Source: Verrucomicrobiota bacterium
Lineage (GTDB): Bacteria; Verrucomicrobiota; Verrucomicrobiia; Opitutales; Opitutaceae
Length of the DNA stretch: 9,548 nucleotides
Direction: 5' to 3'
Assembly: GCA_030832235.1 (NCBI GenBank)
Contig: JAURJO010000178.1
Span: 1-9,548, forward strand
Notes under the pieces: model-generated
Told to the model about the DNA's origin: nothing
What the model saw: the letters and a program-made list of their open reading frames with translations, nothing else
Databases searched by the model: none
Shown: positions 1-6,005 of the stretch, piece after piece
How positions within the stretch are numbered: the stretch's first letter is position 1
How the letters are laid out: each line of letters begins with the position of its first letter
Made by a program: the position numbers and the translations under genes

Positions 1-1
1 C

Positions 2-91
2 ACGAAGCAAAAGCGTCGTGCGACCCGGGACAAGCTCGTGGCTGATGGTCATGCGCGCCCGCTCCTGCGCGCCCTGCCGTTCGGCCTGTAA
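2..91 (+). CDS. rpmI: 50S ribosomal protein L35, C-terminal part (5' truncated)
   Basis: The first 29 codons of this frame read TKQKRRATRDKLVADGHARP and then a short tail ending LPFGL before TAA at 89-91. The TK-x-KRR block followed by a basic helix and a terminal hydrophobic LP segment matches the C-terminal half of bacterial L35, a small basic protein of the large ribosomal subunit (usual length about 65 residues), so roughly half the gene lies left of the window. Its position directly before rplT is the standard infC-rpmI-rplT order and strengthens the call. The tail is two residues longer than the common LPY-type ending, which may be a lineage trait. Seen: reading frame, basic motif, neighbour. 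Inferred: identity from a partial protein. Confidence 0.85.
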   Translation, partial: TKQKRRATRDKLVADGHARPLLRALPFGL

Positions 92-160
92 CCCGTTACA
101 GGTCAGCCGCTGAAACCATAACTTCGCTCCGCGGGTGAATCACCCAAGCCGACCTGCGGG
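92..160 (+). promoter_or_regulatory. Possible structured leader of rplT (rpmI-rplT intergenic RNA)
   Basis: The gap between rpmI and rplT can fold on itself. CCCG at 92-95 pairs with CGGG at 157-160, and CAGGTC at 99-104 pairs with GACCTG at 151-156. After an A/C mismatch, GC at 106-107 pairs with GC at 148-149. Inside this stem lies a hairpin, GGGTG (133-137) and CACCC (141-145) around an AAT loop; a weaker TCAG/CTGA hairpin at 103-114 competes with the long stem. The structure ends about 13 nt before the purine-rich ribosome-binding region of rplT. L20 is known to repress its own operon by binding leader RNA in other bacteria, so a regulatory role is plausible. No known L20 leader consensus was recognised. 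Pairing is seen; function is inferred. Confidence 0.4.
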
Positions 161-171
161 CGACTAATCCA

Positions 172-185
172 AAAAGGAAAAAACC
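172..185 (+). promoter_or_regulatory. Ribosome-binding region of rplT
   Basis: An A-rich purine run with an AAGGAAAA core at about 174-181 lies just upstream of the ATG at 189. It is the clearest Shine-Dalgarno-like site in the window and fixes the rplT start. It sits just outside the possible folded element at 92-160. Confidence 0.6.
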
Positions 186-188
186 AAC

Positions 189-569
189 ATGGCTCGCTCA
201 ACCAACGGTCCCGCGTCGCGCAAGCGCCGCAAGAAAGTGCTGAAGTACGCCAAGGGCTACTTCGGCAGCAAATCGAAGCTCTTTCGCTACGCGAAGGAAG
301 CCGTCCAGCACGCCTGGCAGTACGCCTACCGTGCCCGCCGCAAGAAGAAGTCCGATTTTCGCGGGCTTTGGATCGTGCGCGTCAACGCCGCGTGCCGTAA
401 CGCCGGCATCAGTTACAGCCGCTTCATCGAGGGCCTTAAGGCCGCCAATATCACCCTCGACCGCAAGGTCCTGAGCGATCTCGCGATTCACGACGAGGTG
501 GCGTTCAATGCCTTGGTCAAGCAGGCCCAGGACGCGTTGAAGGCCAAGGCCGCCGCGCCGAAGGCCTGA
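189..569 (+). CDS. rplT: 50S ribosomal protein L20
   Basis: This 126-residue basic protein is a full-length L20, a primary 23S rRNA-binding protein needed early in large-subunit assembly and, in several bacteria, a translational repressor of its own operon. The N-terminal basic extension contains SRKRRKKVLKYAKGYFG (residues 10-26), followed by the family blocks QYAYRARRKKKSDFRGLWI, NAACRNAGISYSRFIEGL and DRKVLSDLAIHDEVAF. Typical L20 proteins have about 114-120 residues; the extra length here is an Ala/Lys-rich tail ending KAKAAAPKA. The ATG start has a purine-rich site upstream. The gene follows rpmI by 97 nt and is followed by two hairpins, so it probably ends an infC-rpmI-rplT transcript. 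Identity is secure; the tail has no assigned role. Confidence 0.97.
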   Translation: MARSTNGPASRKRRKKVLKYAKGYFGSKSKLFRYAKEAVQHAWQYAYRARRKKKSDFRGLWIVRVNAACRNAGISYSRFIEGLKAANITLDRKVLSDLAIHDEVAFNALVKQAQDALKAKAAAPKA

Positions 570-577
570 TCCTCGAC

Positions 578-598
578 GCGAGCCCCGGGCGGGCTCGC
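578..598 (+). terminator. GC-rich hairpin after rplT (first of two)
   Basis: A perfect 8-bp stem, GCGAGCCC at 578-585 and GGGCTCGC at 591-598 with a 5-nt loop, begins 9 nt after the rplT stop codon. It has no U-tract, so it may stabilise the 3' end of the transcript or assist the stronger terminator that follows, rather than terminate by itself. Confidence 0.5.
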
Positions 599-610
599 CC
601 CGAACGCCGG

Positions 611-651
611 AGGACGGGTCCCGCATCAGCGGGATGCCGTCCTTCTTTTTT
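611..651 (+). terminator. Rho-independent terminator of the rpmI-rplT transcript
   Basis: AGGACGG at 611-617 pairs with CCGTCCT at 637-643, and inside it TCCCGC at 619-624 pairs with GCGGGA at 629-634 around an ATCA loop. The stem runs straight into a T-rich tract (643-651, one C). This is a textbook intrinsic terminator. It lies 66 nt before the pheS start, so it either separates the ribosomal protein transcript from pheST or acts as a partial terminator allowing some read-through. Confidence 0.9.
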
Positions 652-717
652 GGGCGCCCCTCGCGCCCGCCGAGAATCGCCCTTTTGTCTCTTCCCGACT
701 TCCGTTCACTTTCCTTC

Positions 718-1761
718 ATGCAGGAACAACTCAATGCCCTCCTCGCCAAGGCCGCCGCCGAATTGCCCGCGGTGCGCGCGCGCCCGGAATTCGAGGCCGC
801 CAAGGCCCGCTATGTCGGCCCCAACGGTGAGCTCACGGCCCTGATGAAGCAGATGGGCGGCGTGCCCAAGGAACAGCGCCCGGTCGTTGGACGGCTGGTC
901 AACGAGGCCAAAGCCCGCCTCCAGGAGCATCTCGACGCGACGCTCGCCCGCATCGCCGACGCCGAACTGGCAGCGCAGCTCGGGCCCGTGGTCGATCCGA
1001 CGTTGCCGTCGCCTGACGCGGGTCCCGGCACGCGCCATCCGCTCACCCTCGTGCGCGAGGAGATGTGCCGGATTCTCCGCAAGGCCGGCTTCACGGTCGC
1101 CGACGGGCCGGAGGTCGAGAGCGAGTACTACTGCTTCGACGCGCTCAACACGCCCGCCGACCACCCGGCGCGCGACGAGAAGGACACGTTTTACTTCCCC
1201 GCCGGCGCCCGCTTCGGGAACGTCGCGAAAAAGACGGCCGGCGAGCGCTACCTGCTGCGCACCCACACTTCCTCGGTGCAGATCCGCACCATGCTCAAGG
1301 GCGCGCCGCCGATCCGCATCGTCTCGCCGGGGCGCGTCTATCGCCGCGACACCTCCGACGCGACCCACAGCGCGAACTTCCACCAGCTCGAGTGCCTCTG
1401 CGTCGATCGCAACGTCACCGTGCGCGACCTGAAGGCGTTACTCGACTACATCTTCGCTTCACTGCTTGGGAAGGACACCAAGACCCGCTTCCGGCCGCAC
1501 TACTTTGGCTACACCGAGCCCAGCTTCGAGGTCGACCTTGCCGCCTCTCACCTCCCGAAGGTCAACAAGCCGTGGATCGAGATCGGTGGCTGCGGCATGG
1601 TTGATCCCGCCGTGTTCGAGGCGGTCGGCTACGATCCTAATGTCTGGAGCGGCTACGCCTTCGGCATGGGCCTCGAGCGACTCGCCATGCTGCTCTACGG
1701 GATCGATGACATCCGTTATTTTTACCAGAACGACGTGCGCTTCCTGCGCCAATTCGCCTGA
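718..1761 (+). CDS. pheS: Phenylalanyl-tRNA synthetase alpha subunit
   Basis: This is the catalytic alpha subunit of the alpha2-beta2 class II synthetase that charges tRNA-Phe, here 347 residues. An N-terminal coiled-coil tRNA-binding region (about 1-90) precedes the catalytic domain. Motif 1 surrounds GPEVESEYYCFDALNTPADH (130-149), motif 2 is RIVSPGRVYRRDTSDATHS (200-218), and motif 3 is GMGLERLAMLLYGIDDIR (316-333). Ala314 in SGYAFGMG corresponds to E. coli Ala294, which limits the size of the amino acid accepted. A roughly 15-residue insertion (about 163-177) is absent from E. coli PheS. An upstream in-frame ATG at 634 lies in the terminator stem; the start at 718 gives the family N-terminus MQEQLNALL. 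No good Shine-Dalgarno site precedes it. pheT follows after 18 nt. Confidence 0.96.
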   Translation: MQEQLNALLAKAAAELPAVRARPEFEAAKARYVGPNGELTALMKQMGGVPKEQRPVVGRLVNEAKARLQEHLDATLARIADAELAAQLGPVVDPTLPSPDAGPGTRHPLTLVREEMCRILRKAGFTVADGPEVESEYYCFDALNTPADHPARDEKDTFYFPAGARFGNVAKKTAGERYLLRTHTSSVQIRTMLKGAPPIRIVSPGRVYRRDTSDATHSANFHQLECLCVDRNVTVRDLKALLDYIFASLLGKDTKTRFRPHYFGYTEPSFEVDLAASHLPKVNKPWIEIGGCGMVDPAVFEAVGYDPNVWSGYAFGMGLERLAMLLYGIDDIRYFYQNDVRFLRQFA

Positions 1762-1779
1762 GCCGCGTTCAAGGCAGCC

Positions 1780-4242
1780 ATGAAGATTTCCCTTAACTGG
1801 ATCCGCGACTACGTCCCGCTCACCGCATCGGTGGAGGAGATTTCCCGGGCGATCACGTTCCTCGGCTTCGAGGTCGAGTCGGTGCACACCACCGGCGCGC
1901 CCAAGCTCGAGCACGTGGTCGTCGGCGAGATCCTCACCCGCGCTAAGCATCCCAATGCCGACAAGCTTTCGGTTTGCACCGTCGATGTCGGTCCCGCGGG
2001 CGGAGTGAAGACCATCGTCTGCGGCGCGCATAATTGCGACGCCGGCAACCGCGTCTTCGTGGCCCTGCCGGGAGCCGTGTTGCCCGGTGATTTCCGCATC
2101 AAGCAGTCGAAGATCCGCGGCCAGTCCTCCGATGGCATGATGTGCTCGCCCGATGAGATCGGCCTCGGCGGCGAGCACAGCGGGCTCCTGATTCTCGCGA
2201 ATCGCCCGGAACTCGGCCTGCCGATCAACACGGTGCTGCCCCCCGGCGACACGGTGTTCGACATCGAGATCACACCCAACCGTCCCGATTGCCAGTCGTA
2301 CCTCGGCATCGCGCGCGAACTCGCCGCCTGGTTCCGGCTCCCGCTCGCGTACCCGCAGGAGAAGTTCCGCGGAGATGTATCCGGTGTGCCGGCCCGAATC
2401 GATCTGCTGGCGGGAGTTTCCGTCGAGAGCCCCGAGGACTGCCCGCTCTACACCGCGCATGTCATCAGCGGCGTGAAGATCGGTCCCAGCCCCGCCTGGC
2501 TGCAGGATCGTCTCACGGCCGTCGGGCTGCGTCCGATCAACAACGTCGTGGATGTGGGCAACTACGTGATGCTCGAGACGGGCCAGCCGCTCCACGCCTT
2601 CGACGCGAAGCGCCTGGGTGGATCACGCATCATCGTGCGCCCCGCGACCGAAGGGGAGAAGATCACGACCCTCGACGGCAAGGAGCGTAGCCTTGCCGTC
2701 GGCATGCTCGTCATCGCCGACGCCGCCAACCCCGTGGTCGTCGCCGGCATCATGGGTGGGGTCGACTCCGGGGTTTCCGCGGAAACGACCGACCTTGTCC
2801 TCGAGTGCGCCGTCTTCCGGCGTCAGTCCATTCGTGCAACGTCACGCCGGCTCGGACTTTCGTCCGACTCCTCCTACCGCTACGAGCGAGGGGTAGATCC
2901 GCACTCCTCCATTGAAGCGGCTTGGCGGGCGATTGACCTGATCCTTGAAACCGCCGGCGGAGAGGTGGTTGGACCGGCTTTCCGTGTGGGCGGCAATGTC
3001 CCGTGGCAGCGCGAGATCGTCGTCACGCACGACTTCATCACCGACCGTCTCGGCTTTGACATTCCGGCGGCCGACATGCGTGCGGCTTTCGAATCATTGG
3101 AGCTCGCGGTCACACGGGAGGAACCGACCACCCATCCGGCCCGCGGTCCGGCTTGGACCGTCGCCGTCCCGAGTTGGCGCGACGACCTCGATCGCCCCAT
3201 CGATCTCGTCGAGGAGGTTTTGCGCCTCCACGGCACGGAAAAGATTCCGCCCTCGGTCGTGCAGTCGCCGGCCTTGGTTTCCGACGACGATCCCGTGGTG
3301 CTCTTCAATCGCCGTGCCACCGAATATCTGGTCGGGCACGACTTCCACGAGTGCGTGACCTACACGTTGCGCTCCGCCAAGGAGGTTGCCGCTTGGTCCG
3401 CCGGAGTGGCGGCCCACAATGTCGGGCTGGCCAATCCATTCGTGGACGATCAAAGCCACTTGCGGCCGTCGCTGCTCGGCGGACTGCTCGAGTCGCTGCG
3501 CCTCAACCAATCCCGCGGCGTCGTCGCGACGCGCCTCTGCGAAACGGGCCGCGTCTTCATCGAGGAGGGCGGCCATGCCTTGGAATGCGCGGCCGTGGCC
3601 TTCGTGATCGCGGAGCCGGTGGGTGACCGGTCATGGAAAGTCCGCGAGGGGGCCGATTTCTTCTCGGCCAAGCACCATGTGGTCGCGCTGGCGCGGACGG
3701 CGGGTGTCGCGCTGGAGGAACACGGCGGCGCGTCCGTCCAAGCCGGCGCCGGCTGGCAGGCGGGTCATTGCGCCACCTACGGCGATATCGTCCGCGGTTG
3801 GACCGCGCAGGCCGGTTTGGTGAACCTCGCGCTGTTGAAGTCCCTCGGCATCGAAGGGCGGGTATACGCCGGATGTTTCGCCATGCTGCCCGATAAGCTC
3901 CCCGCAGCCGCCGGCGCGCGCCGTTTCGCCGAGTTTAGTCTGTTCCCGGCCGCCCTGCGCGATCTGGCGCTCGTGGTGGACGAGAACGTTCCCGCCGGTG
4001 ACGCCCGGTTGCGGCTTCTGGCGGTGGCCCGCGCGGCCGCCGGTGACGCGTTCGCCGTCGAGCGGGTCGAGGTGTTCGACGTCTACCATGGTGCCGGACT
4101 CCCTGCAGGGAAGAGGAGCCTGGCCTTCGGGCTCTCGTTCCGCTCCGCCTCCCGCACGCTCACGGACGACGAGGTGAATAAGGTCTTCCAGAAGACTCAG
4201 GACGAGATCGTCGCCGCGACGGGCTGGCAGATTCGCAAGTGA
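1780..4242 (+). CDS. pheT: Phenylalanyl-tRNA synthetase beta subunit
   Basis: This 820-residue protein is the beta subunit of PheRS, carrying tRNA recognition and the editing site that removes Tyr from tRNA-Phe. It begins MKISLNWIRDYV, the family start. Domains in order are an EMAP/OB-type tRNA-binding domain (about 40-153), the B3/B4 editing domain (about 212-390, with RPINNVVDVGNYVMLETGQP at 251-270 and AGIMGG at 322-327), B5 (about 408-485, with the acidic series D469, D475, E478, E479), a non-catalytic synthetase-like core (about 500-700), and the C-terminal FDX-ACB anticodon-binding domain (about 720-819, containing LFPAALRDLALVVDE). The length is slightly above the usual 790-800. The start is preceded by a weak AAGG. 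The stop codon overlaps a possible GTG start of gatC, suggesting coupling. Confidence 0.97.
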   Translation: MKISLNWIRDYVPLTASVEEISRAITFLGFEVESVHTTGAPKLEHVVVGEILTRAKHPNADKLSVCTVDVGPAGGVKTIVCGAHNCDAGNRVFVALPGAVLPGDFRIKQSKIRGQSSDGMMCSPDEIGLGGEHSGLLILANRPELGLPINTVLPPGDTVFDIEITPNRPDCQSYLGIARELAAWFRLPLAYPQEKFRGDVSGVPARIDLLAGVSVESPEDCPLYTAHVISGVKIGPSPAWLQDRLTAVGLRPINNVVDVGNYVMLETGQPLHAFDAKRLGGSRIIVRPATEGEKITTLDGKERSLAVGMLVIADAANPVVVAGIMGGVDSGVSAETTDLVLECAVFRRQSIRATSRRLGLSSDSSYRYERGVDPHSSIEAAWRAIDLILETAGGEVVGPAFRVGGNVPWQREIVVTHDFITDRLGFDIPAADMRAAFESLELAVTREEPTTHPARGPAWTVAVPSWRDDLDRPIDLVEEVLRLHGTEKIPPSVVQSPALVSDDDPVVLFNRRATEYLVGHDFHECVTYTLRSAKEVAAWSAGVAAHNVGLANPFVDDQSHLRPSLLGGLLESLRLNQSRGVVATRLCETGRVFIEEGGHALECAAVAFVIAEPVGDRSWKVREGADFFSAKHHVVALARTAGVALEEHGGASVQAGAGWQAGHCATYGDIVRGWTAQAGLVNLALLKSLGIEGRVYAGCFAMLPDKLPAAAGARRFAEFSLFPAALRDLALVVDENVPAGDARLRLLAVARAAAGDAFAVERVEVFDVYHGAGLPAGKRSLAFGLSFRSASRTLTDDEVNKVFQKTQDEIVAATGWQIRK

Positions 4243-4244
4243 CC

Positions 4245-4535
4245 ATGGCCGACACCCCGCGAATTGATATCGAGCACGTCGCGAAGCTGGCCCGCCTCGC
4301 GCTCACGCCGGAGGAGAAAGCCGTCTTCGGCTCGCAACTCGCCGGCATCCTCCAGCGTGTCGAGGCCCTCGGCCGGGTCGACGTCAACGGGGTTGAGCCC
4401 TCCGCGCACGCCGCCGCCGTGAACAACGTGTGGCGCGAGGATGCGGCGCGTGCGGGCCTCCCGGTCGCGGATGCTTTGCGTAACGCGCCCGCGCAGCGGG
4501 ATCACATGGTCGTGGTACCGAAGGTGGTGGAGTAA
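4245..4535 (+). CDS. gatC: Asp/Glu-tRNA amidotransferase subunit C
   Basis: A 96-residue protein typical of GatC, the small subunit that wraps around and stabilises the GatA-GatB interface in the tRNA-dependent amidotransferase. The N-terminal IDIEHVAKLARLALTPEE is the family signature, and the C-terminal LRNAPAQRDHMVVVPKVVE matches the usual ending of the protein. Two starts are possible: GTG at 4239, which overlaps the pheT stop in a GTGA arrangement, and ATG at 4245, two bases after that stop. The ATG gives the better MADTPRIDIEH N-terminus and was chosen, but both are compatible with translational coupling to pheT. gatA starts 6 nt downstream. Confidence 0.95.
   Translation: MADTPRIDIEHVAKLARLALTPEEKAVFGSQLAGILQRVEALGRVDVNGVEPSAHAAAVNNVWREDAARAGLPVADALRNAPAQRDHMVVVPKVVE
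4521..4532 (+). promoter_or_regulatory. Ribosome-binding site of gatA inside the end of gatC
   Basis: The purine-rich AAGGTGGTGGAG lies within the last codons of gatC, 9 nt before the gatA ATG at 4542. It supports that start and implies that gatC and gatA are translated together. Confidence 0.55.
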
Positions 4536-4541
4536 ACGTCG

Positions 4542-6005
4542 ATGGCGGTCCCGCTCCATTTCCAATCCCTCGCCGAACTCGCGGAATGTCTGGCGAAGCG
4601 CGAGATATCTTCGGTCGAACTCACGCGGGCCGTGATCGCCCGCACGGAAGCCGTCGAGCCCTCGGTCCGGGCCTTCAATTCCCGCGACGCCGCCGACGCG
4701 CTCGCGCAGGCGGAGGCTTCCGATGCCCGCCGTGCCTCCGGTCAATCCCGCGGCCCGCTCGAGGGCATACCGATCGGTCTTAAGGATGTCATTGCGGTGA
4801 AGGATCAGCCCCTGACGGCCTCGAGCCGGATGCTGGCCGATTTTATTTCCCCCTACGACGGGACGGTGACGACGCGCCTCCGCGGCGCCGGCGCTGTGCT
4901 TTGGGGTCGGCTCAATTGCGACGAGTTCGCGATGGGGTCATCGACGGAGAATTCCGCGTTTCACCCGACCTCCAATCCGTGGGACCTCACGCGCGTTCCG
5001 GGAGGCTCCTCGGGCGGAAGCTCCGCGGCGCTGGCGGCCGGGGAGGCAATCGCGACGCTCGGTTCCGATACCGGAGGATCAATCCGCCAGCCGGCCGCGT
5101 TATGCGGCGTGGTCGGCCTCAAGCCGACTTACGGTCTGGTTTCCCGATTCGGCCTGGTGGCTTACGCGTCTTCCCTCGACCAGATCGGCCCGATGACGCG
5201 CACCGTGGAGGACGCCGCGATCCTGCTCGGCGCGATCGCCGGGCACGACGAACGTGATTCAACTTCCTTGCGCACGGAGATTCCGGACTACCGGGCGGAG
5301 CTTGCCGGCCGGCGCGGCCCCTGGCGTATCGGCATTCCGCGCGAATATTTCGGCGCCGGATTGGATCCCGAGGTCGCAGCGGCGGTGGAGCGCGCGGTCG
5401 AGCATTACCGCGGGCTGGGTTGCGAGGTGCGGCCGGTTTCGTTGCCGCATACCGAGCACTGCCTCGACACCTACTACATCATCGCGACGGCGGAGGCGTC
5501 GTCGAACCTCGCGCGGTACGATGGAATCCGCTACGGGCACCGCTCCACCAAGGCGAAAGACATTGTAGATCTTTATTTCCAGTCGCGGGCTGAAGGCTTC
5601 GGTGCGGAGGTGAAGCGCCGGATCATCCTCGGGACTTACGTGCTCTCGAGCGGCTACTACGACGCTTTCTACCTGCGCGCGCAGAAGGTGCGGACGCTCA
5701 TCCGCCGCGACTTCTTGAACGCGTTCCGCGATGTGGACGTTCTCCTGACGCCGACCTCGCCCATCCCGGCTTTCAAGCTCGGGGAAAAGTCCGACCCGCT
5801 CGCGATGTACCTCTGCGACATCTACACGATCGGGGTGAACCTCGCCGGACTGCCCGCGATCAGCGTGCCCTGCGGTTTCACCGGCGCCGGGCTTCCGGTA
5901 GGCTTCCAACTCATCGGGCGCCCGCTCGCCGAGGCCGATCTGCTTTCCGCGGCAAATGCCTACGATCAAGTACACGCGTGGGGCCGCAAGACCCCGCGTT
6001 TGTGA
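4542..6005 (+). CDS. gatA: Asp/Glu-tRNA amidotransferase subunit A
   Basis: GatA is the amidase-signature subunit that hydrolyses glutamine and supplies ammonia for conversion of Glu-tRNA(Gln) to Gln-tRNA(Gln), and/or Asp-tRNA(Asn) to Asn-tRNA(Asn). The 487-residue protein has usual family length. The Ser-cisSer-Lys triad is intact: Lys81 in GIPIGLKDV, Ser156 in VPGGSSGGS and the nucleophile Ser180 in GSDTGGSIRQPA. The spacing between them (75 and 24 residues) equals that of S. aureus GatA Lys79-Ser154-Ser178. The stretch LCGVVGLKPTYGLVSRFG and the C-terminal LPAISVPCGF and LPVGFQLIG blocks are characteristic of GatA rather than of other amidases. The stop codon overlaps a GTG start of gatB by 4 nt. 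Confidence 0.97.
   Translation: MAVPLHFQSLAELAECLAKREISSVELTRAVIARTEAVEPSVRAFNSRDAADALAQAEASDARRASGQSRGPLEGIPIGLKDVIAVKDQPLTASSRMLADFISPYDGTVTTRLRGAGAVLWGRLNCDEFAMGSSTENSAFHPTSNPWDLTRVPGGSSGGSSAALAAGEAIATLGSDTGGSIRQPAALCGVVGLKPTYGLVSRFGLVAYASSLDQIGPMTRTVEDAAILLGAIAGHDERDSTSLRTEIPDYRAELAGRRGPWRIGIPREYFGAGLDPEVAAAVERAVEHYRGLGCEVRPVSLPHTEHCLDTYYIIATAEASSNLARYDGIRYGHRSTKAKDIVDLYFQSRAEGFGAEVKRRIILGTYVLSSGYYDAFYLRAQKVRTLIRRDFLNAFRDVDVLLTPTSPIPAFKLGEKSDPLAMYLCDIYTIGVNLAGLPAISVPCGFTGAGLPVGFQLIGRPLAEADLLSAANAYDQVHAWGRKTPRL

Noticed and set aside
685..710. TTGTCT and TTCACT as a pheS promoter
   Set aside because: The spacing is 14 nt and the -10 match is poor; in the absence of mapping data this is no better than chance.
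634..717. Upstream ATG adding 28 residues to PheS
   Set aside because: The ATG lies in the stem of the rplT terminator and the added residues (MPSFFFGRPSRPP...) do not resemble a PheS N-terminus; ATG 718 does.
1459..2595. A 378-codon open frame on the minus strand across pheS and pheT
   Set aside because: It mirrors two certain genes in GC-rich DNA, where antisense frames stay open by codon bias. The translated protein has no family motif and is rich in Arg, Gly, Ala and Asp as expected of a shadow.
5978..6001. GTG at 5978 as the gatB start
   Set aside because: It would overlap gatA by 28 nt and add eight residues with no resemblance to GatB; GTG 6002 overlaps the gatA stop in the usual 4-nt manner. 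A still later GTG (6011, 6032 or 6041) cannot be excluded.
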